Positions 1-7,577 of a stretch of 42,038 nucleotides of DNA are shown piece by piece. Numbering within the stretch: the stretch's first letter is position 1; each line of letters begins with the position of its first letter. This DNA comes from Methylobacterium sp. J-070 (GTDB lineage: Bacteria > Pseudomonadota > Alphaproteobacteria > Rhizobiales > Beijerinckiaceae), in NCBI RefSeq assembly GCF_022829385.1, contig NZ_JAKSXX010000046.1:1-42038 (forward strand), in the 5' to 3' direction. Under the pieces are notes generated by a model, which searched no databases, had not been told where the DNA came from, and worked only from the letters and a program-made list of their open reading frames with translations. A program made the translations under genes and the position numbers.

Positions 1-161
1 CGCAGGACGTCTCGGCCACGGTGGCCCGGGTGCGGGCGGCGGCGGGGGAGACCGGCAGCGCCGCCGCCCAGCTGCTCGACGCCGCCGCCGCGCTCGCCAC
101 GCAGTCGCTCACCGTCAAGCAGGACATCGACGGCTTCCTGCTCGACATCCAGGCCGCCTGA
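1..161 (+). CDS. Methyl-accepting chemotaxis protein, C-terminal end (partial)
   Basis: Only the last 52 residues are present, in the frame beginning at base 3; the start lies outside the window. The segment is alanine-rich and helical, with a heptad-like spacing of hydrophobic residues (VSATVARVRAAAGETGSAAA), and ends in DGFLLDIQAA. This matches the usual ending of alphaproteobacterial methyl-accepting chemotaxis receptors: the last part of the cytoplasmic coiled-coil hairpin followed by a short tail reading (D/E)xFLxxIRAA. Such receptors pass ligand signals to CheA/CheW. No CheR/CheB-tethering pentapeptide is visible at the end. Ligand and topology cannot be told from this fragment. Another helical cytoplasmic protein is possible but less likely. 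Confidence 0.65.
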   Translation, partial: QDVSATVARVRAAAGETGSAAAQLLDAAAALATQSLTVKQDIDGFLLDIQAA

Positions 162-198
162 CGGGGCGGCCCGGCGGCCTCCGGCCCGGCGGCCGCCG

Positions 199-339
199 TC
201 AGGCCGGGAGCAGGTGCAGCAGGCCGCCGACCAGGCCGAGCGCGCCGAAGCCGATCAGCCCGGCGGCGATGTAGAGGCGCATCCGGCTTCCCTCGGCCGC
301 CGGGGAGCGGACCTCTTCAGACACGTCAAACCAGTCCAT
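199..339 (-). CDS. Small single-pass membrane protein
   Basis: A 46-residue frame reads MDWFDVSEEVRSPAAEG, then one hydrophobic helix from about residue 22 (LYIAAGLIGFGALGLVGGLL) and a short tail HLLPA. The charged N-terminus followed by an arginine-flanked helix would place the N-terminus in the cytoplasm. No strong ribosome binding site precedes the ATG, and an upstream ATG at 350 is out of frame. It sits alone between the chemotaxis receptor end and mop. No function is recognised; support is limited to a plausible start, a clean transmembrane segment and consistent codon use. Confidence 0.4.
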   Translation of the reverse strand: MDWFDVSEEVRSPAAEGSRMRLYIAAGLIGFGALGLVGGLLHLLPA

Positions 340-416
340 CGGATCAACATCGGGTCGCAGGGGGGTGCGTGCCGCTTAGGCGGTCCCCGTGACGGCCGGA
401 TGACCGTATGCCGCCT

Positions 417-629
417 CTACGGCTTCACCAGCAGCACGTTCACCGCCTTGGCGAGCACGTGGACGGTGTCGCCCTCCTGGAGACCCAGCGCCTCCAGCGA
501 GTCGCGGGTCATCACCGAGGCCATGCGGTAGGCGGTGCCGATCAGCTCGACCTCGACCTGGGCCATCACATCCCCGCGTTTGATCGCCGTCACCGTAGCG
601 GGGATATCGTTGCGCGCGCCGTGCTTCAT
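417..629 (-). CDS. mop: Mop-type molybdenum-pterin-binding protein (single TOBE domain)
   Basis: This 70-residue protein is one TOBE/Mop domain. It opens with a conserved GARN motif (HGARNDIPATVTAIKRGDV), continues through QVEVELIG and MASVMTRDSLEALGLQEGD, and ends VHVLAKAVNVLLVKP. Single-domain molbindins assemble into hexamers that bind molybdate or tungstate and act as a cytoplasmic store or buffer. The start at 629 is well supported by a GAGGAGG ribosome binding site 8 bases upstream. No modABC transporter is in the window, so the gene is on its own. A molybdenum hydroxylase large subunit lies further on (12462-14753), which is a metabolic but not positional link. Confidence 0.85.
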   Translation of the reverse strand: MKHGARNDIPATVTAIKRGDVMAQVEVELIGTAYRMASVMTRDSLEALGLQEGDTVHVLAKAVNVLLVKP

Positions 630-723
630 GGATCGATCCTCCTCGCGCCACCGTCGCGGCCGCCCTGGCCTAACGCGGCGCCGGCATCCGGGTCCAACGC
701 GGCGGGGCGGCCACCGGATCGTC

Positions 724-1872
724 TCAGGGGCGCGGTCCGGGAATCGCCGCGGGCGCCAGGATGCGCCGACGGAACCGGATGCCGCCGGCCAGGCGCCGGC
801 CGGGCACCTCGACCCAGCGGACGGTCAGGATCGAGAGCAGGACCGTGCAGGGGAGCAGGATCACCGCCGAGAGCAGGTGGGGGTGGGGCATCTGCCAGCC
901 CTCGAACAGCCGGACCGCGGGCGGCTCCAGGTGATCCAGGATCGGCCGGTGGATCAGGTAGATCGAGTACGACAGGATGCCGAGCCCGTGGAGCGGGCGC
1001 GATCCCAGGATCCGGGCCGCGACGCTCGCGCCGGCCGCGAGCGCCATGATCAGCGGCACGAACAGGAGGACCAGGACCACGTCGGTGTTCGGGATCGCCA
1101 GGAGCAGGAGCGCCGCGACGGCCAGCGCGTCGCCCACGCCCCTGCGGCCGGCGAGGCGCCGGAGACGCGGGACGGTCATGAACCGCCATGCGAGCAGCCC
1201 GAAGCAGAACTCGATCCCGCAGCGCGCGAGGGGGAAGACGGTATCCCCCATGTAGAGGTCCAGCGGCCCGAAGCGGATGGTCTGCCCGGCCGCGGCGTCG
1301 GGGACGGAGGCGAGGGCGCATAACCCGGCGGCGCCGAGCACGGCGAACGCCGCGGCGCTGCGCGCGGGCCCGACGATCAGGATCGACACCAGGCCGGGAA
1401 ACAGGGCGTAGGCGAAGAACTCCGTGCTGATCGACCACCCGGGTCCGTTGATGCTGTGGCCGATACCCCAGGCCTGGACGAGCAGGATGTTCGATCCGAC
1501 GGTCAGCCAGGACAGGTCCGGCAGCAGGCTCTGGGGCTGCGGATCCGCGTAGGCGAGGATCAGGCAGGCCAGGCTGGTGACGATGTAGAGCGGATAGACG
1601 CGCGCGAGGCGGCGCGTCAGGAAGCGGGCGAAGGTCTCGGCCTCGACGCGGTCGTGGAAGTCCCGACCATACGTCAGGGCCATGACGTATCCGCTCAGCA
1701 CGAAGAACAGATCGACCGCGAGATACCCGTGCCGGAGGACGGTGCCCGCCGGGCCCGATCCCGCGCCCAGGGCCAGATAGTGGTAGACGACCACGAAGCA
1801 GGCGGCGACACCGCGGATCCCGGTGAGGGATTTGATCTCGCGCTGCGCGTCCATCGCCGTACAGGGTCTCAT
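724..1872 (-). CDS. Acyltransferase 3 family membrane protein (OafA/YrhL type)
   Basis: A protein of up to 382 residues with about ten hydrophobic helices. It has the acyltransferase-3 signature: an arginine and histidine in the first helix region (RGVAACFVVVYHY, R20 and H31), the loop VDLFFVLSGYVM near residue 53-64, the conserved RRLARVYPLYI near 87, and a late YSIYLIHRPIL segment. The family moves acetyl or other acyl groups across the inner membrane onto O-antigen, exopolysaccharide or other glycans; the histidine of the first helix is essential. The substrate cannot be inferred because no polysaccharide genes adjoin it. A second in-frame ATG at residue 7 (1854) would give MDAQREIKSLTG, which resembles the family start, and may be the true one. 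Confidence 0.85.
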   Translation of the reverse strand: MRPCTAMDAQREIKSLTGIRGVAACFVVVYHYLALGAGSGPAGTVLRHGYLAVDLFFVLSGYVMALTYGRDFHDRVEAETFARFLTRRLARVYPLYIVTSLACLILAYADPQPQSLLPDLSWLTVGSNILLVQAWGIGHSINGPGWSISTEFFAYALFPGLVSILIVGPARSAAAFAVLGAAGLCALASVPDAAAGQTIRFGPLDLYMGDTVFPLARCGIEFCFGLLAWRFMTVPRLRRLAGRRGVGDALAVAALLLLAIPNTDVVLVLLFVPLIMALAAGASVAARILGSRPLHGLGILSYSIYLIHRPILDHLEPPAVRLFEGWQMPHPHLLSAVILLPCTVLLSILTVRWVEVPGRRLAGGIRFRRRILAPAAIPGPRP

Positions 1873-2026
1873 CGTCCGGCGGCGACGCTAAGCGGTGCGG
1901 CGTTAAGTTTGCGTATCGGCCTCCGTCAGGCGGCGGGATCGACAGGGGCGCGGCAGCCTGCGACGCGAACTGGCCGGGCGACCTCCCGCTCGGGACGGAT
2001 CGCCCCCGGGAGACCGCGGGATCCGA

Positions 2027-2102
2027 TGGTGGGCCCGGCAGGACTCGAACCTGCAACCAGACCGTTATGAGCGGCCGGCTCTAACCATTGAGCTACGGGC
2101 CC
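2027..2102 (-). tRNA. tRNA-Ile (CAU anticodon, minor AUA-reading type)
   Basis: The minus strand folds into a full cloverleaf: a 7-bp acceptor stem GGGCCCG/CGGGCCC, D-arm with AGCTCAATGGTTAGAGC, anticodon stem GGCCG/CGGTC around the loop CTCATAA, and a TΨC arm with GGTTCGAGTCC; the 3' CCA is encoded. The anticodon CAU could mean methionine, but the body closely matches the minor isoleucine tRNA of E. coli (ileX): same D-arm, same CTCATAA loop, and no initiator features. In that tRNA the first anticodon base is converted to lysidine by TilS so that it reads AUA. The gene stands alone between the acyltransferase and the glycosylase. Confidence 0.9.
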
Positions 2103-2139
2103 GGGAGGCGCCGACGGATAGCCGATCCCCGGCCGCCCG

Positions 2140-2808
2140 TCACCCGGTTTCCGCCGCCCCGCGCCCGCCCCGGGGCCGAGGGACGGGCGCCCGGGCGGGT
2201 GCCGGCACGGGGGCGGCGTCCTTGATCCGCCAGAGGTAGCGCGCCAGGATCGACCGGTACGGCGCGAAGGCGGCCGCCACGGCGCGCGTGTCGGCGCGGC
2301 CGGTGAGCCGGCGCAGGCAGCCCACCGCCGCCACGTCGCCCGCGGGCCAGATGTCGGGATCGCGGAAGTGGAAGATGCCGACCATGTCGGCGGTCCAGGG
2401 GCCGACGCCGCGGATGCCGCACAGGATCGCCGCGCGCTCGGGGTGCGGCAGCCCGGCGAGGCCGGGGCCGAGCAGGCCCGCCGCCTCGGCGGCGACGATC
2501 GCGCCGAGGGCGCGGACCTTCGCGCCCGAGACGCCGCAGGCCCGCAGCCGGTCCGCGTCGCCGGTCTCGAACAGGCCGCGCGGGCTGGAGCCGTCCGCCG
2601 CGGCCGCGGCCTCGATCCGCGCCCAGATCGCCGCGGCGGCCCGGGTGGAGAGCTGCTGGTTGACCACCTCGACGAACAGCCGGTCGGCGACGTGCGTGTG
2701 CACCGGCGGCGCCACGGCGATCGGCCCCGCCTGGACGAGGGCGTCCCGCAGGGCCGGGTGCGCGCCGGCCGCGTCCAGGAGATGCGCGTGGATCTCGGGA
2801 TCGATCAT
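2140..2808 (-). CDS. DNA-3-methyladenine glycosylase II (AlkA-like, HhH-GPD)
   Basis: A 222-residue protein of the helix-hairpin-helix GPD superfamily, which removes alkylated bases by cutting the N-glycosidic bond and so starts base excision repair. The hairpin reads GIRGVGPWTADMVGIF (residues 131-146), and the catalytic aspartate is D158 in PAGDVAAV, at the usual distance. VNQQLSTRAAAAIW at 49-62 is the conserved first helix. It lacks the N-terminal AlkA beta domain, so it resembles the short alphaproteobacterial 3-methyladenine glycosylases. The last 25 residues are proline/arginine-rich and probably disordered. No ada-type methyltransferase adjoins it. A role in alkylation repair is inferred from family membership. 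Confidence 0.85.
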   Translation of the reverse strand: MIDPEIHAHLLDAAGAHPALRDALVQAGPIAVAPPVHTHVADRLFVEVVNQQLSTRAAAAIWARIEAAAAADGSSPRGLFETGDADRLRACGVSGAKVRALGAIVAAEAAGLLGPGLAGLPHPERAAILCGIRGVGPWTADMVGIFHFRDPDIWPAGDVAAVGCLRRLTGRADTRAVAAAFAPYRSILARYLWRIKDAAPVPAPARAPVPRPRGGRGAAETG

Positions 2809-3072
2809 CGCCAGAGCCCCGGGGCCGCCGGAGGCCGCCGGGCCCGTCCCGATACGGGGCTGCCGGCTCTCGGATCGGCCCGTCGCGGTTCAAAAGCCGG
2901 GCGCCGCGTCCCGGTTCCGATGTCCGGGACGATGCGCGCGTGCGGCGCGGTCCGGAGTCAGGATGCCGCGCGGCCTTGCTCCGGACGCGGGCCGGACCAC
3001 CTCGCTCCGGAACCGCGCGGCCTGCCGCGTCGGTATCGCGAGGGTGTGATCTCGGGCGCGGGTCTCGGCGGC

Positions 3073-3630
3073 ATGGCGATCTTCTTCACCGCGGACACCC
3101 ATTTCGGCGACCCGCACATCCTCCGCCACCGCCGGGCCCGGTTCGGCGACGTCGCGGCCCATGACGAGGCGCTCGTCGCCGGCTGGAACGCCGTCGTCGG
3201 CCCGGAGGACGTCGTCTGGCACCTCGGCGACTTCGCCGCGCATGCGAGCCGCGCCCATTGCGCGGCGATCTTCGCCCGGCTGAACGGCGCGAAGCGCCTC
3301 GTCCGGGGCAACCACGATTCGAACCGCGTGCTGGACCTGCCCTGGGCTGAGGCGCCTGTGGAGACCGCCCGCCTCTCGGTCCCGGATGCGGGCGGCCGGG
3401 CGCACCGCCTGTTCCTGGCGCACTACGCGCACCGGGCCTGGCCGGGCCTGTGGCGGGAGACGCGCCACCTCTACGGGCACAGCCACGGCTGGCTCCCCGA
3501 CACCACCCGCTCCTGCGACGTCGGCGTCGACGCCTGGGGCGACCGCCCGATCCCGCTCGACGCCATCCTGGCGCGCCAGGATGCGGCCACCCTCGCCCCG
3601 GAGGAACTCGCCGCGCACGGCCTGCGCTAG
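3073..3630 (+). CDS. Metallophosphoesterase
   Basis: A 185-residue calcineurin-like phosphoesterase. Metal ligand motifs occur in order: D8-x-H10 in FFTADTHFGD, GD at 52-53 in WHLGDF, GNHD at 79-82, the histidines of FLAHYAHRAWPG near 117-120, and GHSHG at 135-139. These build the two-metal site that hydrolyses phosphomono- or diesters. The start was set at 3073 because MAIFFTADTHFGD is the normal beginning of the family; the frame is open upstream but has no family-like sequence. Similar short proteins are often annotated as YfcE- or hydrolase-like; the substrate is unknown. It has no operon partner. Confidence 0.85.
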   Translation: MAIFFTADTHFGDPHILRHRRARFGDVAAHDEALVAGWNAVVGPEDVVWHLGDFAAHASRAHCAAIFARLNGAKRLVRGNHDSNRVLDLPWAEAPVETARLSVPDAGGRAHRLFLAHYAHRAWPGLWRETRHLYGHSHGWLPDTTRSCDVGVDAWGDRPIPLDAILARQDAATLAPEELAAHGLR

Positions 3631-3837
3631 CAGACCTGCGCCGGCGGGCCACGCGTCACACGTTGCCAGCCCCGGGATCGCGGGCATGCCGGGGCCCCGG
3701 GGCGGTCCGACGCCTCGTCGGCTCGGAGCGTCGGCGGGTTCTGCCGCGGGACGCCGCCGCTAGCCCGGCCTCCTGCGGCCGTCCGGCGCGGGCGCCCTAT
3801 GTGACCGTCCGGGAAGTCCGCGGGAGGCCGTACCGCC

Positions 3838-4134
3838 ATGACCGACACGTCGTCTGTGCCGCCCGGATGGGCCGAGGCCGCGGCGCGCGCCGGGACCGAA
3901 CTCGGTCTCGGGACCGCCTTCGCGGTGATGGATCCGGAGGCCTGGGAGCAGGTCTGCCGCCGGGCCGGGGCGATCCTCGCCGGACAGGGGCAGACCCCGC
4001 CGCCCGGCTGGGAGCGCGCCCTGGCCCGGGCTTCGGGCCGCGCCGATCCGGACGGCGATGCCCTGGCCCGGGACGAGGCCGACACCGTCCTGGCCGAGAA
4101 GGGCGAGGTGTTCGCGCCCGAGGATGATGCCTGA
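3838..4134 (+). CDS. Hypothetical protein, 98 aa
   Basis: Not recognised. The product is acidic and alanine-rich, with no signal peptide, membrane helix or cysteine cluster; it has a WAEAAARAGTELGLG helix near the start and a WEQVCRRAGAIL helix in the middle, and ends in PEDDA. Codon use matches the chromosome. A GGGAGG stretch about 11 bases before the ATG could serve as a ribosome binding site. It lies 59 bases upstream of nepR on the same strand, so the two may be co-transcribed, which would make it a candidate member of the stress-response locus; this is inference from position only. Confidence 0.6.
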   Translation: MTDTSSVPPGWAEAAARAGTELGLGTAFAVMDPEAWEQVCRRAGAILAGQGQTPPPGWERALARASGRADPDGDALARDEADTVLAEKGEVFAPEDDA

Positions 4135-4193
4135 GCGCGGCGCGGCCGGGCCGGGTGGTTGCCGCGGCGCGGGTGACGGCCGATGTAAGGGGC

Positions 4194-4442
4194 ATGTCCC
4201 AACCCGAACGCCAGCGCGCCGCCCCGAGACCCGATGCCCGAGCCACCGGCGGTGGCGCCGCCATCCCCCTGCGGGTGATGCCCGTCGCGAGCGGCCCGGT
4301 TCTCGACGGGCCGACGCGCCAGCGCCTCGGCCGCCAATTGCGGGCGCTGTACGATCCGGTGATCGACGAGGCGCTGGATCCGCGGCTGGCGGAGCTGCTG
4401 CGGCAGCTCGACGCGGACCGGACGAGCGGCGCTCCGACCTGA
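4194..4442 (+). CDS. nepR: NepR-family anti-sigma factor
   Basis: This 82-residue protein has a disordered, proline/arginine-rich N-terminus, then a two-helix NepR core at 44-73: RLGRQLRALYD, a short linker, and RLAELLRQLDA. NepR binds and inactivates the EcfG sigma factor; phosphorylated PhyR, which mimics sigma, draws NepR away under stress. The core fits the family except that the usual RF of the second helix is RL here. The start at 4194 is chosen because AAGGGGC directly precedes the ATG; a GTG further up (4155) has no such site. It converges on the EcfG-type gene at 4739-5500, which itself carries a NepR-like segment. No phyR is in the window. Confidence 0.8.
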   Translation: MSQPERQRAAPRPDARATGGGAAIPLRVMPVASGPVLDGPTRQRLGRQLRALYDPVIDEALDPRLAELLRQLDADRTSGAPT

Positions 4443-4617
4443 GGGGCCTTCGCCCCCGCATCCGGCCGAGCGAGGGCCGGACGGGAGCTCCCGCCGGTGG
4501 ATCGGGGGGATGTCACACCGACGGGAGCCGAGCCGAGCCGACGGATCGACCCAACCCGCTTCATGTCGCCCAAGCGCGAGCCCGGGCGCTTTCACCTACA
4601 TCAAATTTCCCGCCGAA

Positions 4618-4639
4618 TACCGCAGTCGAAATGCGGAAT
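4618..4639. terminator. Weak hairpin in an AT-richer stretch between convergent genes
   Basis: CCGCA (4620-4624) pairs with TGCGG (4632-4636) around a 7-base loop, and the flanks can extend past one A-A mismatch. It lies in the only AT-richer part of the 296-base gap between nepR and the convergent sigma gene. It could terminate transcription from either side, but the stem is short and no clear T-run follows. Nothing else is seen in this gap. Confidence 0.25.
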
Positions 4640-4738
4640 TCTGGTGATGGGCCATCAAATCTGCTTGGGTCGGCCGCGGATCCGGGCCTGTCCGACCTCC
4701 CGGCCGATCCGGTCCGGGCGGCTTGACCGCGCGTCGGT

Positions 4739-5500
4739 TCAGGCCGTGGCGCTGGTCACCGACAGCATCACGCCGTCGTTGCCGATCTCGGACCCGCTGT
4801 AGCCGAGCATGCGCGCCAGCTGCTCGCGGGCGCGCCAGACGCGGCTCTTCACGGTGCCGATCCGGCAGTTCATCACGGCCGCCGCCTCCTCGTAGCTCAG
4901 GTTCTCGATCGCCACGAGGACGAGCGCCTCCCGCATCACGGGGGCGAGCCGGTCGAGGGCGGCGCGCACGTCCTGGAGGTCGAGGTGACCGCCCTGCTCG
5001 GGCACGCTGGTGAGCCGCTCGGCGTGGTTGCCGTCGGTGTCGGCGACCTCGCGGCCGTGCTTGCGGTGCTGGCTGTAGAACACGTTGCGCAGGATCGTGA
5101 ACAGCCACGCCTCCAGGTTGGTGCCGGGGGTGAAGCCCCCGCGCCCGCGCCAGCCGCGCAGCAGCGTATCCTGCACGAGGTCGTCGGCCGCCGCCGGGTC
5201 GCGGGTCAGCGACACGGCGAAGCGATGCAGCGCCGGCACCACCTCCAGGAGGCCGGCCCGGAACGCCGCGTCCCGGCCGCCCTCGGCCCGCGTGAGAGCG
5301 GCGTCGAGGCGCGCCAGCAGGTCGGCGAAGCGCGTCGCGGCGGTGCCGGGCGCCGGGTCGATCTGCTCGTAGACGCGGCCGAGCAGGGTGCCGAGATGGG
5401 CCCGCACCGCCTTTGGCAGGCCGTGCCGGGAATCGGCGCCCGGATCCTCTGCGAGGTCCGCGACGGGTTCGAGGAGAGAGAGGCCTTCGGTGTCGGGCAT
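4739..5500 (-). CDS. EcfG-type sigma factor with an N-terminal NepR-like segment
   Basis: A 253-residue ECF sigma factor of the general stress response. Region 2 spans about 80-145 (LHRFAVSLTRD, DDLVQDTLLRGW, LEAWLFTILRNVFYSQHRK) and region 4 about 174-232 (ALDRLAPVMREALVL, LSYEEAAAVMNCRIGTVKSR). EcfG factors recognise promoters of the GGAAC-N16/17-CGTT type. The odd part is residues 33-66: HLGTLLGRVYE, a linker, then TRFADLLARLDA. This matches the two helices of the anti-sigma factor NepR, including the one encoded convergently at 4194-4442. Ordinary EcfG proteins are roughly 170-200 residues and lack this. The protein may therefore carry its own inhibitor or a PhyR-docking module (inference). 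Confidence 0.85.
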   Translation of the reverse strand: MPDTEGLSLLEPVADLAEDPGADSRHGLPKAVRAHLGTLLGRVYEQIDPAPGTAATRFADLLARLDAALTRAEGGRDAAFRAGLLEVVPALHRFAVSLTRDPAAADDLVQDTLLRGWRGRGGFTPGTNLEAWLFTILRNVFYSQHRKHGREVADTDGNHAERLTSVPEQGGHLDLQDVRAALDRLAPVMREALVLVAIENLSYEEAAAVMNCRIGTVKSRVWRAREQLARMLGYSGSEIGNDGVMLSVTSATA

Positions 5501-5663
5501 TCAGGTCCGGTCGTCGGCGCGCGGGCCGTTCGCACCCGCGCACCGTTTGTGGGCCGCCCGGGGCGGCAATGCCGCAACATGGGTTAGCGCTGCGCCCGAA
5601 CCGGGCTCGGCCGCGGGGGCCGGGCCCCGCCGGATCGCCGCGACTTGCTGCAACTTTACAGCG

Positions 5664-5689
5664 AACCGTTGCGGGCGCCGCGGCGTTCC
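5664..5689 (-). promoter_or_regulatory. Candidate EcfG-type promoter upstream of the sigma gene
   Basis: On the minus strand GGAAC (5689-5685) is followed, after 17 bases, by GGTT (5667-5664). This fits the alphaproteobacterial stress consensus GGAAC-N16/17-CGTT apart from the first base of the second element. It lies about 165 bases before the sigma gene start, which would allow positive self-regulation, a common property of EcfG loci. The assignment rests on the motif alone. Confidence 0.4.
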
Positions 5690-5791
5690 CATGCCGATCG
5701 CGGCCATCCGGCCGCGTCTGCCTGCCACGTTCTGCGCGCAGACCGCTGAACGGCCGTCCGTCTGCCTTCCGCTCCGCGCCGAGGTCCACCG

Positions 5792-6961
5792 ATGCCAGCC
5801 CCCGATCCAGTCCGAACCGAGCCAGCCGGTCCGCAGGGACAGGCTTCGACGGTCTGGACGCTGGCCCTCGCCACCGCGCTGATCGGCCTTGTCGCCCTCC
5901 CCCGCCGGCCGGGCCGGCCGGCCCCGCGATCGTCCGAGCCGGCGTCCGACCGGGATGGGGCGCGCCGTCCCTCGCCCTCGCACGTCGGCGGCGAGGCCCA
6001 GGCCGTCGCCCGGACCCAGGCCGATCGTGGGCGGCGCGCGTCGACACCCGCCGAGATCCCCGCCAAGGGCTGGAAGGACATCGCGCTGCGCGCCTATCAC
6101 GACATCGGCGAGAACCGCCTGTCGCTGATCGCGGCCGGCGTCACCTTCTTCACGCTCTTGGCGATCTTCCCCGCGGTGGCGGCCCTGGTCTCCTGCTACG
6201 GCCTCGTGGCCGACGCCTCGACCATCAACGCGCAGCTCACCAGCCTCCAGGGCCTCCTGCCGCAGGGGGCGCTCGAGATCGTCGGCGACCAGGTCAAGCG
6301 GCTGAACGAGCAGGGCAACACCACGCTCGGCTTCAGCCTGCTGCTCGGCATCGCCCTGTCGGTGTGGAGCGCCAACGGGGGCGTGAAGCACGTCTTCGAC
6401 GCGCTCAACCTCGTCTACAACGAGCGCGAGACGCGCAACGTCTTCGTGCTCAACCTCGTCTCCCTGGCCTTCACCGCGGGGGCGCTGCTGTTCCTGATCC
6501 TGGCGCTGGGCGCGGTCGTGGTGCTGCCGGTGGTGCTCGCCTACGTCGGCCTCGGCACGGATGCGTGGTGGCTGACGCTGCTGCGCTGGCCGGCCCTGCT
6601 CGTGGCGGTGCTGCTCGGTCTCGCGCTGCTCTACCGCTACGGCCCGAGCCGGGACGCGCCGCGCTGGCGCTGGGTCACGCCCGGGGGCGCCCTGGCGGCC
6701 GTGCTGTGGCTCGTCGCGTCGCTGCTGTTCTCCTGGTACGTCGCCCATTTCGGCAGCTACAACAAGACCTACGGCTCGCTCGGCGCGGCGATCGGCTTCA
6801 TGACCTGGATCTGGCTGTCGACCATGATCGTGCTGACCGGCGCCCAGCTGAACGCCGAGATGGAGCACCAGACCGCCGAGGACACGACCGTCGGCGAGCC
6901 GAAGCCGCTGGGCACGCGCCGGGCGCGCATGGCCGACACGGTCGGCGCCGCCGCGCAATAG
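5792..6961 (+). CDS. YihY/BrkB-family inner membrane protein
   Basis: A 389-residue protein with the YihY (formerly RNase BN, UPF0761) fold. After a weakly hydrophobic N-terminal stretch and a charged linker (to about residue 90), the family core begins at GWKDIALRAYHDIGENRLSLIAAG and contains about six transmembrane segments. The diagnostic C-terminal motif is present: FGSYNKTYGSLGAAIGF followed by MTWIWLSTMIVLTGAQLNAE. The family is found widely and is probably a transporter or channel; its substrate is unknown and it is not a nuclease. The N-terminal extension of about 90 residues, rich in proline and arginine, is longer than usual. The gene is divergent from the sigma gene, sharing a 291-base intergenic region. 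Confidence 0.85.
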   Translation: MPAPDPVRTEPAGPQGQASTVWTLALATALIGLVALPRRPGRPAPRSSEPASDRDGARRPSPSHVGGEAQAVARTQADRGRRASTPAEIPAKGWKDIALRAYHDIGENRLSLIAAGVTFFTLLAIFPAVAALVSCYGLVADASTINAQLTSLQGLLPQGALEIVGDQVKRLNEQGNTTLGFSLLLGIALSVWSANGGVKHVFDALNLVYNERETRNVFVLNLVSLAFTAGALLFLILALGAVVVLPVVLAYVGLGTDAWWLTLLRWPALLVAVLLGLALLYRYGPSRDAPRWRWVTPGGALAAVLWLVASLLFSWYVAHFGSYNKTYGSLGAAIGFMTWIWLSTMIVLTGAQLNAEMEHQTAEDTTVGEPKPLGTRRARMADTVGAAAQ

Positions 6962-7577
6962 CCGGATCGCGCGTCGCGCGGCGCCGGCCCGCGCGTCGCC
7001 CCCGGTCCGGCTTCGGGATCGTCGCCCGGTCGGCAGGCGGGGCAGGATCCCGTGCCCGCGGCTGCCCCGAGGGTCGCCCCTCTCGGGCGCGGGGCGACCG
7101 ACCCCCGGGCCTGATCGGGAGCGGGTCGGAGTGGGGGACGAGGCGGGTCGGGCTGCAGCACGCCCGCGTGGCGCCGACAGGACGCGCGCCGTCCATTCCT
7201 GCGCGCGATCAAGCAACCGCGGGCCGCGACGCGGACCCGGAGACCATCCGGAGCGCCTCGAACCCGCGCGAACGCTTCGATCGGACAACTTAACACAGGT
7301 TGGCGCGCGTTTTCCCGGTCTGGGCACAAGCCGATCAAGCACATCCGGATTTCGATGCTCGAAAGATCGCTGGTCCTTGGCTAATACAAATATCTGTGCA
7401 TCACTACTTCATGGAAAATGCTGGCCGTGGCGTCCTGCGGACGAAGACCGGCGAAGAGGCCGCGCCGCGTCCGCATCCGGCCCGGACCGCATGTTCCCCG
7501 ATGGTCCCGGGGCGGGCCGCATGAGACGACCCGGCTCGCACGGCGTCGGCGCGGCCGCGCTTTGACCGGAGGCGGAC
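6962..7577. other. Intergenic stretch, 616 bases
   Basis: No convincing gene is seen here. The first 320 bases have ordinary GC content. About 7285-7425 is clearly AT-richer and probably holds the promoter of the Crp/Fnr gene; TTGGCTAATACAAATATC near 7376-7393 is one possible core. No perfect Fnr or Crp box (TTGAT-N4-ATCAA or TGTGA-N6-TCACA) was found by eye. Confidence 0.5.

Noticed and set aside
535..1323. Long open frames opposite and alongside the acyltransferase and other genes
   Set aside because: They are arginine/proline/glycine-rich translations of GC-rich DNA in the wrong frame, without start signals or family patterns; the opposite frame encodes the recognised protein.
2027..2102. 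Reading the tRNA as initiator or elongator methionine
   Set aside because: Anticodon is CAU, but acceptor pairing, D-arm and loop match the minor isoleucine tRNA; initiator features are absent.
2995..3025. GGAAC near 3009 as a stress-type promoter for the phosphoesterase
   Set aside because: No GTT follows at the required distance.
7300..7524. A 74-residue frame upstream of the Crp/Fnr gene
   Set aside because: No ribosome site, no family pattern, and it runs through the AT-rich promoter region.
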